64,000 bases of DNA from Deltaproteobacteria bacterium (GTDB lineage Bacteria; Desulfobacterota_D; UBA1144; Nemesobacterales; JAJCZQ01). How positions within the stretch are numbered: the first letter of the stretch is position 1; each line of letters starts with the position of its first letter. The notes below the pieces were generated by a model that searched no databases, was not told the origin of the DNA, and saw only the letters and a list, made by a program, of their open reading frames with translations. The stretch covers positions 68,033 to 132,032 of the forward strand of contig JAJCZQ010000017.1 of assembly GCA_029262335.1 (NCBI GenBank). Direction: 5' to 3'. Position numbers and translations under genes: made by a program. Below, piece by piece: positions 8,172 through 17,354 of this stretch.

Positions 8172-9974
8172 ATGAAAAAGATTTTGTTTCAGGATACGTC
8201 CTTTAGAGACGGGTTTCAGTCTTTCTTTGGGGCAAGAGTATTAACAGAAGATTTTATTCCTGCCGTTGAGGCTGCCGCACATGCAGGCATAACTCACTTT
8301 GAAGCAGGAGGCGGAGCAAGGTTCCAGAGTCTGTTCCTTTACTGCGGTGAGTCCGCATTTGATATGATGGACAAATTCAGGCAGGCCGCAGGCCCCGATG
8401 CAAACCTCCAGACACTTGCAAGAGGTATAAATGTCGTTGCTCTTTCGCAGCAGCCAAAAGACATGATTGACCTTCATGCCAAGATGTTTAAAAAACACGG
8501 TATAACCCATATCCGGAATTTTGATGCGCTTAATGATGTAAGAAACCTTGAGTACTCGGGCCAGTGCATTAAAGATGCCGGTCTTCATCACCAGGCAGTG
8601 GTTACTTTGATGGAACTTCCTCCAGGTTGTTCAGGTGCACATGATGAAGAGTTCTATATCGACAGGTTAAAACAGATACTTGATTCCGGACTACCATATG
8701 ATTCAATCTGCTTTAAAGACGCATCAGGTACTTCTCATCCTGATAAAATTTATAAGACAATAAAAGCTGCAAGGAAACTTGTAGGCGATGATACTATCCT
8801 TTGGCTCCATACTCATGAAACTGCCGGACAGGGAGTTTACCAGTACATGGCCGGTATTAACGGCGGAGTTGACGGAATATGTGTGGCAAGGGCCCCGGTT
8901 TCCGGCGGTACAGGCCAGCCTGACCTTATTTCCATGTGGAACGCATTAAAAGGTACAGACTACACGCTCGATATTGATGTAAACAAAATACTTGAAGCAA
9001 ATGCGGTATTTAATGAACAGATGAAGGAATACTATTTCCCTCCTGAAGCATTAAAGGTTTCTTCCGAGGTATTACTTTCACCTATGCCCGGCGGAGCACT
9101 TACTGCAAATACCATGATGATGAGAGATACGGGCACACTTAAGCTCTATCCACAGGTGATTGAAGCAATGTCCGAATGTGTTGCAAAAGGCGGGTTCGGA
9201 ACTTCCGTGACCCCGGTTTCACAGTTTTACTTTCAGCAGGCATTTGCAAATGTAACGCAGGGCCCGTGGAAAAAGATTACTGACGGATACGGCAACATGG
9301 TGCTTGGCTATTTTGGCCGTACACCAGTAGCGCCTGATGAAGAGGTTGTAAAGATTGCAGAAGAGCAGATGGGTAAGCCACGTTTTGACGGCAATCCGCT
9401 TGATATTCTGGAGCCGGGCATTCCAAAGGCAAAAGCAATACTTGAAAAAGAAGGGCTTGAAGTAACAGATGAAAATATATTTATAGTAGGTGCCCTCGAA
9501 ACCCCGGGTGGAAACAAGGGGCTGGAATTCCTTAAGGGCGATTTCACTATTAACGTAAGAAAGAATGTAGAAGAACAGGCAAGCAAACCCGCAGCTAAGA
9601 GTAAAGGAGCAGGCGGAAGCGAAAATTTTGTGGTAACGGTAAACGGAAAGGACTACAACGTATCTGTTAAAGAAGGTACTGCGGATGTGCAGAGCTACCA
9701 GGAAGTTAAAACTGTTGAACAAAAACCGCAGCAGCCCGCAGCAGCACCCACCGGGGAAGTGGAGGAAGTCATATCCAGCGTTCCCGGCAATGTATATAAG
9801 GTGGCTGTTAAAGTAGGGGATGCAGTAAATGAAAACGACACGCTTATGATACTTGAAGCGATGAAGATGGAGACACCAGTTGCTTCTCCTTTCGCTGGTA
9901 CGATTGCAGCAATTGATGTTGAACAGGGTGATGTTGTTGAGGCCGGTCAAAGACTCTTAACAATCAGTAAATAA
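8172..9974 (+). CDS. oadA: Biotin-dependent decarboxylase alpha subunit (oxaloacetate decarboxylase / pyruvate carboxylase B type)
   Basis: A 600-residue carboxyltransferase fused to a biotin carrier domain. The N-terminal TIM barrel carries [10 protein letters not shown] (metal/substrate motif, in place of the more common DTTLRDAHQS), CFKDASGT with the active-site Lys, and LHTHETAG with metal-binding histidines. The middle part is the conserved carboxylase domain (about 300-470). An Ala/Pro/Lys linker leads to the biotinyl domain, with biotin Lys near 565 in EAMKMET. With OadB and OadG it would transfer a carboxyl group to biotin, and decarboxylation would drive Na+ export. The departures in the barrel motifs make the exact substrate uncertain; oxaloacetate is the default guess. 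Confidence 0.85.
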   Translation: MKKILFQDTSFRDGFQSFFGARVLTEDFIPAVEAAAHAGITHFEAGGGARFQSLFLYCGESAFDMMDKFRQAAGPDANLQTLARGINVVALSQQPKDMIDLHAKMFKKHGITHIRNFDALNDVRNLEYSGQCIKDAGLHHQAVVTLMELPPGCSGAHDEEFYIDRLKQILDSGLPYDSICFKDASGTSHPDKIYKTIKAARKLVGDDTILWLHTHETAGQGVYQYMAGINGGVDGICVARAPVSGGTGQPDLISMWNALKGTDYTLDIDVNKILEANAVFNEQMKEYYFPPEALKVSSEVLLSPMPGGALTANTMMMRDTGTLKLYPQVIEAMSECVAKGGFGTSVTPVSQFYFQQAFANVTQGPWKKITDGYGNMVLGYFGRTPVAPDEEVVKIAEEQMGKPRFDGNPLDILEPGIPKAKAILEKEGLEVTDENIFIVGALETPGGNKGLEFLKGDFTINVRKNVEEQASKPAAKSKGAGGSENFVVTVNGKDYNVSVKEGTADVQSYQEVKTVEQKPQQPAAAPTGEVEEVISSVPGNVYKVAVKVGDAVNENDTLMILEAMKMETPVASPFAGTIAAIDVEQGDVVEAGQRLLTISK

Positions 9975-9979
9975 CAGAT

Positions 9980-11284
9980 ATGAATAGAATTCTAATTTTT
10001 CTTTTGCTCTCAGCTGTACTAATGAGTCTGTTTACTACTGCAGCTGTGTACAGTGCGCCGCAAAGCAGCACTCAGCCGGTTGAGGTACAGCAGGAAAAAC
10101 AGTTAAAACTTCCGGGTTTTCCCGAACTTATAGCAAATATTGCAAATTCAACAGGTATAAAAGGTTTTATCGATGGCAATAAAGAATCATGGACGGGTGG
10201 GCTTGGGCGCATCCTGATGATAATTGTTGGGTTTCTGCTTTTATATCTTGGGATAGCAAAGAAATTTGAACCACTCCTGCTGGTCACTATTGCATTTGGC
10301 TGTATTCTTTCGAATATACCGCTTGCAGGTATAAGTGAACCAGGTGGAATAATCTATTACATATATGATATTGGAATAAAAACGGGAATTTTTCCCCTTA
10401 TTATTTTTATGGGTGTTGGAGCATTAACAGATTTTGGACCGCTTCTCGCAAATCCCAAAACAATACTTCTTGGCGGTGCTGCCCAGTTTGGTATTTTCAG
10501 CACACTGGTAGGAGCGCTTGCACTTACGCAGTTTGTGCCCGGCATTGATTTTTCATTTAAAGATGCAGCATCTATTGGTATTATCGGAGGAGCAGACGGC
10601 CCGACTGCTATTTACCTTTCTTCCCAGCTATCACCGAGACTGCTCGGGGCAATATCTATTGCGGCTTATTCCTATATGGCACTTGTGCCGATAATACAGC
10701 CGCCTATTATGAGGCTCCTTACCACAAGCGAGGAAAGAAAAATAAGGATGACCCAGCTTAGGCCCGTGGGAAAGACCGAAAAGATTATTTTTCCATTAAT
10801 AGCACTAACACTATGTGCCTTATTACTTCCTTCTGCGGCCCCTCTTATCGGCTTTTTTATGTTTGGTAATTTAATGAGGGAATGTGGCGTTGTTGAACGT
10901 TTATCTGATACAACACGAAATGCTTTAATCAATATTACAACAATATTCCTTGGGCTCGGGGTTGGTTCGCAGCTGCTTGCCGACAAGTTCCTAAACGTGG
11001 AAACACTTGGAATACTTTTCCTCGGAATAATTGCATTTAGCATTGGTACTGCTTCAGGAATATTGATGGCAAAGCTTATGAATGTGTTTTCATCTACAAA
11101 AGTAAACCCGCTTATTGGTTCAGCCGGAGTATCCGCTGTACCTATGGCCGCAAGGGTGTCTCAGGATATGGGAGCCAAGGAAGACCCTCAAAATGTACTT
11201 CTTATGCATGCAATGGGCCCTAATGTAGCAGGTGTTGTTGGTTCCGCAGTTGCAGCAGGGATGCTGCTTGCAGTATTTCAGTAA
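9980..11284 (+). CDS. oadB: Na+-translocating decarboxylase beta subunit
   Basis: Polytopic inner-membrane protein of 434 residues that decarboxylates carboxybiotin and pumps Na+. Family motifs include [38 protein letters not shown] (the conserved Asp region for Na+), [13 protein letters not shown] and the C-terminal [18 protein letters not shown]. There is a hydrophobic N-terminal extension ending in a Gln-rich stretch. It starts 5 nt after oadA, so gamma, alpha and beta form one operon. It ends in a small hairpin shared with the convergent gene. Confidence 0.93.
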   Translation: MNRILIFLLLSAVLMSLFTTAAVYSAPQSSTQPVEVQQEKQLKLPGFPELIANIANSTGIKGFIDGNKESWTGGLGRILMIIVGFLLLYLGIAKKFEPLLLVTIAFGCILSNIPLAGISEPGGIIYYIYDIGIKTGIFPLIIFMGVGALTDFGPLLANPKTILLGGAAQFGIFSTLVGALALTQFVPGIDFSFKDAASIGIIGGADGPTAIYLSSQLSPRLLGAISIAAYSYMALVPIIQPPIMRLLTTSEERKIRMTQLRPVGKTEKIIFPLIALTLCALLLPSAAPLIGFFMFGNLMRECGVVERLSDTTRNALINITTIFLGLGVGSQLLADKFLNVETLGILFLGIIAFSIGTASGILMAKLMNVFSSTKVNPLIGSAGVSAVPMAARVSQDMGAKEDPQNVLLMHAMGPNVAGVVGSAVAAGMLLAVFQ

Positions 11285-11295
11285 TTTTTACTGAA
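11277..11295. terminator. Small bidirectional hairpin across two convergent stop codons
   Basis: TTCAGTAA, loop TTT, TTACTGAA: a perfect 8-bp stem that contains the oadB stop (TAA 11282-11284) and the stop of the convergent unknown gene (11288-11290). It is AT-rich and short, so it is a weak terminator at best. Confidence 0.45.
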
Positions 11296-12073
11296 GTGAG
11301 ATGTTTTCGCTTCCATCCCCAGATGCTTTAGAGGAAATATCAAACCATTTAAGATTTAACAGTTTTAATGTACTGTCTGCCGAACTATAATCCTGATTTT
11401 TAATATCTTCCAATACCTTCTTTATTTCGCTTACTGAGTCTTCGTTCTTCATGGAGTCAGGTTCAATAAAATTACAGATCTCACCATAGTTAAGCATGAT
11501 AACACCGCTTTCTGAAAAGCCTTTTATCCATTCCTTAATATGAGAGGCCCCTTCGGCAAGAAAAGTTAAATTCTTCAGTTCAGGGTGCTTGCCGATTTCT
11601 GCTGAGGAATCATTTAATACGCCCGATAAAATATCAAGTGTCTCATCAAGCCTTTGAAGGCTGCTTTTAAAATCAGAGCTGTAGTAAATAGCATCATGGT
11701 GTACTGCCCCAAAACCCGTATGAGTGTAAAAGTAGCTTTTTTGGCTACTCTCAAAAAGAAGGAACCATTCAAGGGGGATAAAGTTGTCACAGGCCATAAT
11801 GTTGAGATTTACCTCAGTGCCTATTGGACATATAAAGTAGTTATCATCCTTGTCTTTTGTAAAGAAGCAGTCCCTGATATGTTTTTTATCAAGCCCAAGC
11901 TGATTTGAAAGTGATACACGGAAATCTTCGTATTCCTGCCCCCACCATGAGGATTTTGGTGTTGCAGGGGCGTCCCAGTATTTCTCATAAAAATGAACAT
12001 ACTCCTTCCAGTAATTCCCGTTTTCCCTGATAGAATTTAGGTTTTCATAAACCATAAGTACCGACTGTGCCAT
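11288..12073 (-). CDS. Unknown protein, 261 aa
   Basis: I do not recognise the family. The protein is soluble, rich in aromatic and acidic residues (WKEYVHFYEKYWD, SSWWGQEYEDF), and has no signal peptide or membrane segment. The look of the middle section (PIGTEVNLNIMACDNFIPLEW then LLFES and a tyrosine-rich HTGFGAVHHDAIYY) suggests a mixed alpha/beta fold, but I cannot assign a function. It stands alone on the minus strand between the oad operon and the SDR gene. The whole reading frame has codon use like its neighbours. Confidence 0.75.
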   Translation of the reverse strand: MAQSVLMVYENLNSIRENGNYWKEYVHFYEKYWDAPATPKSSWWGQEYEDFRVSLSNQLGLDKKHIRDCFFTKDKDDNYFICPIGTEVNLNIMACDNFIPLEWFLLFESSQKSYFYTHTGFGAVHHDAIYYSSDFKSSLQRLDETLDILSGVLNDSSAEIGKHPELKNLTFLAEGASHIKEWIKGFSESGVIMLNYGEICNFIEPDSMKNEDSVSEIKKVLEDIKNQDYSSADSTLKLLNLKWFDISSKASGDGSENISLQ

Positions 12074-12147
12074 TCAATAAAGTTAAATGATAAATTAATA
12101 TTCGCAATCCGAAGTAGGTATAATAGTCCGGAAGGAGAAATATCAGT

Positions 12148-12912
12148 ATGAAACTTGAAGGTAAATCAGCGATTGTAACAGGGGGAGGCGGAAAGGGAAT
12201 TGGTGCAGCCACTGCATTGCTTTTTGCAAGGCAGGGGGCAAAAGTCCTTATAAATGGTACACGTGAGGACAGGCTCTTGGAGCTTGTGGAAGAAGGTGCT
12301 GAAGAGGGCCTAGAAATAAAATATGTTGTAGGGGATGTTTCAAAAGAAGAGGACTGTATTAATACTGTTGAGACAGCTGTCAGAGAGTTTGGCGGCCTTG
12401 ATATACTTTTTAATAATGCGGGGATCCTTACACCTGGTATAACTCATGAAGTAGATGCAGAGACATTCAGGCGTATTATGGATGTGAATGTTACGGGTAC
12501 TTTTCTTATGTCAAAATATGCAGTTATTGAGATGTTAAAGAAAGGCAGTGGGTGTATTGTAAATAATTCATCTACAGGCGGCCTCAAGGGATTTCCCGGA
12601 CTTGCTTCATATACTGCTTCAAAGGGTGCAGTTTGTATCTTTACAAAAACCATGGCGCTTGACTATGCAGATAAGGGGATACGGGTTAATGCCATATGCC
12701 CCGGGGGCGTGTGGACACCAATGATGGACAGGTTTATTGAAAGGGCAGAGGACAAGATCGCTGCTGAAAAATATATGACCTCTTTCTACCCAATGGACAG
12801 GCTCGGAGATGATTCTGAAATTGCAAATGCGGTTCTTTTCCTTTGTGATGATAACGTAAAATTTATGACCGGAACAATGTTGTCTGTTGACGGGGGATTC
12901 ATTGCCAAGTAA
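12148..12912 (+). CDS. SDR-family oxidoreductase (classical short-chain dehydrogenase)
   Basis: A 254-residue classical short-chain dehydrogenase/reductase. It has the nucleotide-binding motif TGGGGKGIGAATA near the N-terminus, NNAGILTPG, a catalytic Ser in NNSSTGG, and YTASK with catalytic Tyr and Lys. The C-terminal AVLFLCDDNVKFMTGTMLSVDGG is typical of FabG-like enzymes. Acidic residues do not follow beta-2 (VLINGTRED), so NADP is somewhat more likely than NAD. The substrate is unknown. A GGAAGGAG site lies 9 nt before the ATG, and TATAAT at 12119-12124 may be its -10 box. Confidence 0.9.
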   Translation: MKLEGKSAIVTGGGGKGIGAATALLFARQGAKVLINGTREDRLLELVEEGAEEGLEIKYVVGDVSKEEDCINTVETAVREFGGLDILFNNAGILTPGITHEVDAETFRRIMDVNVTGTFLMSKYAVIEMLKKGSGCIVNNSSTGGLKGFPGLASYTASKGAVCIFTKTMALDYADKGIRVNAICPGGVWTPMMDRFIERAEDKIAAEKYMTSFYPMDRLGDDSEIANAVLFLCDDNVKFMTGTMLSVDGGFIAK

Positions 12913-12926
12913 TTTTTTTATGGAAT

Positions 12927-13322
12927 ATGCCAAAGAGATTACCGGAACTGGAAAAAATACTCTCAGAATGTTCAGAGTTGCTGGGACAGGCTGCACATGC
13001 AATAAGAGAGTCAGAGCTTGAAGATATACGTGAAAATATTCACCGTATTGCCTATGCACTCAGAAACCTCAATGAGATAAGGCTCCAGATTTACAGACAT
13101 AACCCTGACCTGCGGCCCGAATTCCTAAATGAAAGCTTAAAGGACCCGGAAACAAACAAGGTATTTGCAAACCTTATAATGGCGGCCGAAGATCTTTGTA
13201 AGGAAGGTAAATATAACGAGGCCTTAAAGATCTATGAGGAATATATATATAGCTCCCCCCCTGAGTTTTTTCAAAAACTTGCCAGTGCCGAAATAAAAAG
13301 AATTAAAAGTTTTTATTCCTGA
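12927..13322 (+). CDS. Unknown helical protein, 131 aa, possible TPR-like C-terminus
   Basis: No family recognised. The protein looks all-helical: an N-terminal coiled-coil-like part (ILSECSELLGQAAHAIRESE) and a C-terminal pair of helices with a TPR-like pattern (AAEDLCKEGKYNEALKIYEE). It begins 14 nt after the SDR gene and is probably co-transcribed with it. It ends about 30 nt before the zinc-island promoter. Confidence 0.75.
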   Translation: MPKRLPELEKILSECSELLGQAAHAIRESELEDIRENIHRIAYALRNLNEIRLQIYRHNPDLRPEFLNESLKDPETNKVFANLIMAAEDLCKEGKYNEALKIYEEYIYSSPPEFFQKLASAEIKRIKSFYS

Positions 13323-13350
13323 GTTTTCTTAAAATTACCCCTTTTTTTCT

Positions 13351-13379
13351 TTGACAACTGTTTTATATTAAATTATAAT
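13351..13379 (+). promoter_or_regulatory. Consensus sigma-70 promoter of the zinc island
   Basis: A textbook promoter: TTGACA (13351-13356), 17-nt spacer, TATAAT (13374-13379). It is the strongest promoter I can see in the window and lies 52 nt before the fur/zur-type gene. The palindromic operator overlaps the -10 box, so repression by occlusion is expected. Confidence 0.8.
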
Positions 13380-13397
13380 TGAGAAAGTTTCTCAATT
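13377..13397. promoter_or_regulatory. Perfect 21-bp palindrome, probable operator of the adjacent Fur-family repressor
   Basis: AATTGAGAAA, central G, then TTTCTCAATT: two perfect 10-bp arms. It overlaps the last bases of the -10 box and the transcription start region. Fur-family repressors bind palindromes of about this length, so autoregulation is likely. The sequence does not match the classical E. coli Fur or Zur boxes as I know them, so the assignment rests on position. I did not spot a second copy elsewhere in the window. Confidence 0.7.
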
Positions 13398-13430
13398 GGG
13401 TGCAGTTGGTAATTAAAAAGGAAAAAAAAT

Positions 13431-13877
13431 ATGTCACATTTTCCATGTGCAAAAGAGATTGATGCAAAAGAGGTATTAAAAGAAAAGGGGCTTAAGTCCA
13501 CACCCCAGAGGCTGGCCGTGCTCCATGTTCTTCATGAAAGCACTAAGTACCTGTCAATAAATGATATTCTTGATAAAACAAAGGAACTTTTGCCAAATAC
13601 GGGCCTTGCAACAATTTACAGAACTCTTGATGTGCTTGCAGAAATCGGACTGATCACAAGAGTTCATTTCGAGGACGGCTGCCATACTTATGCATATTCA
13701 TCAGACAGTCATGGCCATCACATTGTGTGCACAACATGCAATAAAATTATGGATTTTGCGGAATGCCCGTTTGATGACTATCTTGAGAATCTATCGATTA
13801 AAACAGGATTTAAGATTAAAAACCATTTTCTCCAGCTCTTTGGAGAATGTAATGAATGTGCGGGAAGTGCGAGTTAA
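13431..13877 (+). CDS. zur: Fur-family metalloregulator, probable zinc uptake repressor (Zur)
   Basis: A 148-residue Fur-family repressor. The N-terminal winged helix contains STPQRLAVLHVL and the recognition part TGLATIYRTLDVLAEIG. The C-terminal metal/dimer domain has SHGHHIVCTTCNKIMDF and a final FGECNECAG, which gives two CxxC pairs for a structural zinc. Fur, Zur and PerR share this layout. I choose Zur because every recognisable gene downstream concerns zinc uptake or zinc sparing. It is the first gene of the island, behind a palindromic operator, and its stop is 2 nt before the ZIP start. Confidence 0.82.
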   Translation: MSHFPCAKEIDAKEVLKEKGLKSTPQRLAVLHVLHESTKYLSINDILDKTKELLPNTGLATIYRTLDVLAEIGLITRVHFEDGCHTYAYSSDSHGHHIVCTTCNKIMDFAECPFDDYLENLSIKTGFKIKNHFLQLFGECNECAGSAS

Positions 13878-13879
13878 TT

Positions 13880-14635
13880 ATGAATGAATTTTTATTATCG
13901 TTTTCAAAAGAGTTTTATATTATAGCAAGCGTTGTTATTGTCAGCCTTATCTCTATATTTACTATTTTTGCACTCTATTTTAACAATAAAAAATACAACA
14001 CGCTTATAATCCTGATGATCAGCCTTGCGGTAGGGACACTGCTTGGAGAAGTTTTCCTTCATATTCTGCCAGAGTCTTATGAGAAGCAGGGATTTTTAAA
14101 AACCGGGCTTCTGGCACTTTTTGGCCTGCTCTCATTTTTTATCCTGGAAAGGTATCTCCTTTGGAGAAACCTGAAAAATAAAAATAATTTAAAAACGGTT
14201 GGCCAGATGAGCCTTTTTGCTGACGGTTTATGCAACTTTACTGACGGATTTATTATAGGAGCTGCTTATCTTGTAAGTATACCACTTGGGGTAGCTACTA
14301 CATTTGCAATCTGTATTCACGAAATACCACAGGAAATCGGGGAATTCGGCATACTCATTAAGTCCGGCTTTTCAAAGACCCAGGCGGTACTTTTTAATTT
14401 TGCATCAGCGTCAATAGCAATAATTGGGGCTTTAATCGCTATATATATAGGGGTCAGGTTCAGTGGGACATCTCACCTTATTATTGCATTTGGAGCAGGG
14501 GCATATATCTATATATTGTGGTTTGGACTTTTTCCGCTACTAAGGAAAGAGTTTAAAACCTCGAGGGCAGCTGCTCATTTCCTCGCCATTGGTATTGGGC
14601 TTGGAATTATGCTTCTGATTTCCTGCATGGAGTGA
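13880..14635 (+). CDS. ZIP-family divalent metal transporter
   Basis: Inner-membrane ZIP transporter of 251 residues that would import Zn2+ or a similar cation. About eight membrane segments are visible. The metal path is marked by LFADGLCNFTDGFIIGAAYL (TM4, HxxxD-like position) and ICIHEIPQEIGEFGIL (TM5, the conserved HEIPxE). The long cytoplasmic His-rich loop of many ZIPs is absent. I start at ATG 13880, right after the zur stop; the ORF track uses an upstream in-frame ATG at 13856 that would overlap zur. Confidence 0.88.
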   Translation: MNEFLLSFSKEFYIIASVVIVSLISIFTIFALYFNNKKYNTLIILMISLAVGTLLGEVFLHILPESYEKQGFLKTGLLALFGLLSFFILERYLLWRNLKNKNNLKTVGQMSLFADGLCNFTDGFIIGAAYLVSIPLGVATTFAICIHEIPQEIGEFGILIKSGFSKTQAVLFNFASASIAIIGALIAIYIGVRFSGTSHLIIAFGAGAYIYILWFGLFPLLRKEFKTSRAAAHFLAIGIGLGIMLLISCME

Positions 14636-14647
14636 TAAGATATTATT

Positions 14648-14947
14648 GTGAAAACCATACTTATAATACTTTTTTTCTCATTAATTGCCGGCCAGGGTTT
14701 TCATAACCATTTAGTATCGGACTATCTTGATAGTTCTCAGATACTATCGACTGATTCACAAGAAGAACACAACAGCCAGGATTGCCCGGCCTGTATGAGC
14801 TCTTCCGGAAAAACATTTCTAACTACTAAAAAATCAGAAGGAAATTTTGACTTTATAAAGTTTTCTTCTATGTCCTCTGATCGAATATTACTAAAAGATA
14901 ATTATCTAAATAACTCTCTTTCCTCACGTGCACCTCCGAAAGCCTGA
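14648..14947 (+). CDS. Small exported protein with a CPAC motif (DUF2946-like)
   Basis: A 99-residue protein starting with GTG. Residues 1-16 form a signal-like hydrophobic segment (TILIILFFSLIAGQG). The rest has a short HNHL stretch, EEHNSQDCPACMSSS with a CxxC pair next to a His, and a C-terminal SSRAPPKA. The CPxC plus terminal RAPP pattern recalls DUF2946 proteins found beside metal and copper genes, but the match is by eye only. The location inside the zinc island suggests a periplasmic metal-binding helper. Confidence 0.65.
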   Translation: MKTILIILFFSLIAGQGFHNHLVSDYLDSSQILSTDSQEEHNSQDCPACMSSSGKTFLTTKKSEGNFDFIKFSSMSSDRILLKDNYLNNSLSSRAPPKA

Positions 14948-14975
14948 GGATTTTTACAGGCTTACTTTTTTAAAC

Positions 14976-14988
14976 CCGTTTTAAACGG
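14976..14988. repeat. Short palindrome upstream of the porin gene
   Basis: CCGTTT, T, AAACGG: a perfect 13-nt palindrome in the 61-nt gap between the CPAC gene and the porin gene, 20 nt before the porin ATG. It could be an mRNA processing hairpin or a binding site. It is unrelated to the zur palindrome. Confidence 0.35.
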
Positions 14989-15008
14989 AAAATTTGGAGG
15001 TGAATTAA

Positions 15009-16391
15009 ATGATTAACCGCAATAGTATTGCGTTTTTATTCCTATTTACATTATTAATTTTTTCCATACCTGCCGTGAATACTGCTGCTGCAGATACCGA
15101 GCTCGAAATGATTAAAAAGCAGATGAAGCAGATGGAAAAAAATATGAACTTAATGAACCAGAAGATTGTTGATCTGGAAGAAAAGAACAGGCAGTTGGAA
15201 ACCGAGGCCCAAAAAGACAGGGTAAGGGTAAAAGAAGAGGTAGTAGTTGAAGAACAGGCTGATATTGTAGTAGAACCTGAACAACCCGGTGGGCAGACAT
15301 TTATGGGTAAGGCGTTCCAGACTTTTAACCCCGAAATAAGTGTTATCGGACTGTTTGCTGCGGCCTACTATTCAGATGACGAACCCATAGTATTTGCCGA
15401 GAATGACCCTGAGGACACAGGTGTTAATCTGCAGGAGCTGGAGATAGGCTTTCAATCCGTAGTAGATTCGTATTTCCGTTTTGACAGTTTCCTCTCAATC
15501 AGCAGGGAAGGAATCGAGATCGAAGAAACATATGCTACGACCCTTTTATCTCTACCCGCAAACTCCCAGTTCAGAGTTGGTATTATGAGAAGTAAGTTCG
15601 GAAGGATAAACCAGCTTCACCGCCACAGCCAGAACTTTGTAACGCTTCCTATGGTTGCAGCTGAATTTCTGGGTGAGCATCTCAATCCCACTTCAATTGA
15701 GGCCAACTTCCTTATCCCTGTTCCGTGGTATATGGAGCTTAGCGCATCCGGAGGAAGCCCCGAAGTTGAAACAGCTTCTTTTGCAAGGGACGAAGACGGT
15801 AATAATCTCGGAAGGCTTCTTTATGTTTTTCATTTAGCAAATTTCTTCGATCTTAGTGATTCTGTTGGCATGTCACTTGGAGCGTCTTATGCAACGGGAT
15901 CAAACGGGACGGAACCAGGCAACAGGACAAACCTCTACGGGGTGGACTTTTTTGCCAAGTACAGGCCGCTTGCATCTCATCCTTACCAGGAACTCCAGCT
16001 TCAGTCGGAGTTTATGTACAGAGACGCGCAGACAGCTGAAGGTGACCAGGGTGACTGGGGACTTTACGCGCAGGCTGTGTACAGGTTTGCAAAAAGATGG
16101 AACGCCGGCGTACGCTACGGTATCACTGACACGAATGATCCTATCTCCCCCGAGGAAGAGCTGGTTGAAATTGAAGCAGAAGAGGAAGAAGAACATGGAC
16201 ATGAGGACGGTGAACTTGGGCTGTTCGGTAAGCAGTACAGGGTGTCGGGCATGTTGACTTTTAATCCGACTGAATTTTCAAGGATACGTCTCCAGTATGA
16301 CTACCTGAACCAGGACTTTGCAGAAGACCAGCACGGACTGTTCCTGCAGTTCCAGTACGCAATAGGTGCCCACGGAGCACATCCATATTAA
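15009..16391 (+). CDS. Outer-membrane porin-like beta-barrel, zinc-island member
   Basis: A 460-residue exported protein. It has a signal peptide (FLFLFTLLIFSIPAVNTAAA), then a coiled coil (about 30-75, KKQMKQMEKNMNLMNQKIVD), a Glu/Val-rich linker and a C-terminal beta-barrel with alternating aromatic strands. A coiled coil before a barrel resembles porins that trimerise or bind peptidoglycan. One loop is acidic and His-containing (EIEAEEEEEHGHEDGE), a plausible metal-attracting surface. No TonB box or plug domain is present, so diffusion rather than active uptake is likely. It starts 8 nt after a GGAGG site and is followed 15 nt later by the znuA-like gene. Confidence 0.78.
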   Translation: MINRNSIAFLFLFTLLIFSIPAVNTAAADTELEMIKKQMKQMEKNMNLMNQKIVDLEEKNRQLETEAQKDRVRVKEEVVVEEQADIVVEPEQPGGQTFMGKAFQTFNPEISVIGLFAAAYYSDDEPIVFAENDPEDTGVNLQELEIGFQSVVDSYFRFDSFLSISREGIEIEETYATTLLSLPANSQFRVGIMRSKFGRINQLHRHSQNFVTLPMVAAEFLGEHLNPTSIEANFLIPVPWYMELSASGGSPEVETASFARDEDGNNLGRLLYVFHLANFFDLSDSVGMSLGASYATGSNGTEPGNRTNLYGVDFFAKYRPLASHPYQELQLQSEFMYRDAQTAEGDQGDWGLYAQAVYRFAKRWNAGVRYGITDTNDPISPEEELVEIEAEEEEEHGHEDGELGLFGKQYRVSGMLTFNPTEFSRIRLQYDYLNQDFAEDQHGLFLQFQYAIGAHGAHPY

Positions 16392-16406
16392 TAGAGGTGA
16401 TAAATA

Positions 16407-17354
16407 ATGAAAAAACTTAAAATAACAGCAGTAACAATCAGTTTATTTCTTACAATATTTGTTTTTTCAGGTTCTGCTTTGGCAGAGCTAAATATTGTAA
16501 CAACAGTCCCGGACCTCGCTTCGATAGCAAAGGATATCGGGGGTGACAATGTAAATGTAAAGAGTCTTGGCAAGGGTTATCAGAACCCTCACTATGTGGA
16601 TGCCAAGCCGAGTTACATAGTTGACCTTAACAAGGCCGATTTGCTTATATCTATAGGCCTTGACCTTGAGATTGGCTGGCTTTCTATTTTGGTAACCGGT
16701 GCAAGGAATTCAAAAATAAACAGCCCGAATTTTGATGGCAACCTCAATACTTCAACTCTGGTACCTCTCATGGATGTTTACCAGACCAAGGTCGACAGGT
16801 CGCAGGGTGATATACATCCCGAGGGGAACCCACATTTTCTGCTGGACCCCAGGAGGGCCATAATTGTTGCAAACGGTATTGCAGAAAGGTTGACAGAAAT
16901 CGACCCGGAAAATGCCCTGAGTTATGAAACTAATCTTGCGGGATTTGCAAGCAAGCTTGAAGCAAAGATCATTGAGTGGGACAAAAGTCTCGCCCCTTAC
17001 AAAGGTACAAAAATATTTACCTATCATAAACTCTGGACCTATTTTATTGACTGGGCAGATTTTGAGGAAAAGGGGACTATAGAACCCAAGCCAGGCATAC
17101 CTCCTTCACCCAGGCATGTAGCAGATTTGATTAAGATAGCTGAAAGCTCCGATGTAAAACTGGTGTTGTCTGCTAACTACTATCCGAAGAAAACAGGGGA
17201 ACAGATAGCAAGTACAGCAGGTATACCTTTCCTTTCACTTCCGGTTCAGGTAGGTGGCGAGAATGGGATAGATAGTTATACTTCGCTCATAGACAATATT
17301 GTAAACAGTATTACATCAACTCTTAAAAAAGATTTAATGGCAATTAATGAATGA
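16407..17354 (+). CDS. znuA: Zinc/manganese ABC transporter substrate-binding protein (ZnuA/TroA family)
   Basis: Periplasmic cluster A-I binding protein of 315 residues with a signal peptide ending SGSALA-ELNIV. Candidate metal ligands are the histidines in QNPHYVDAKPS, GNPHFLLDP and FTYHKLWTYF, and an acidic residue near the C-terminus. There is no His-rich flexible loop of the kind seen in many high-affinity ZnuAs. The gene context argues for zinc. It overlaps the ATPase gene by 8 nt. Confidence 0.9.
   Translation: MKKLKITAVTISLFLTIFVFSGSALAELNIVTTVPDLASIAKDIGGDNVNVKSLGKGYQNPHYVDAKPSYIVDLNKADLLISIGLDLEIGWLSILVTGARNSKINSPNFDGNLNTSTLVPLMDVYQTKVDRSQGDIHPEGNPHFLLDPRRAIIVANGIAERLTEIDPENALSYETNLAGFASKLEAKIIEWDKSLAPYKGTKIFTYHKLWTYFIDWADFEEKGTIEPKPGIPPSPRHVADLIKIAESSDVKLVLSANYYPKKTGEQIASTAGIPFLSLPVQVGGENGIDSYTSLIDNIVNSITSTLKKDLMAINE

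Noticed and set aside
9219-9950. 243-aa ORF antisense to oadA
   Set aside because: Its protein has no recognisable motif and unnatural composition, while the opposite strand is a clear carboxyltransferase and biotin domain. It is a shadow ORF.
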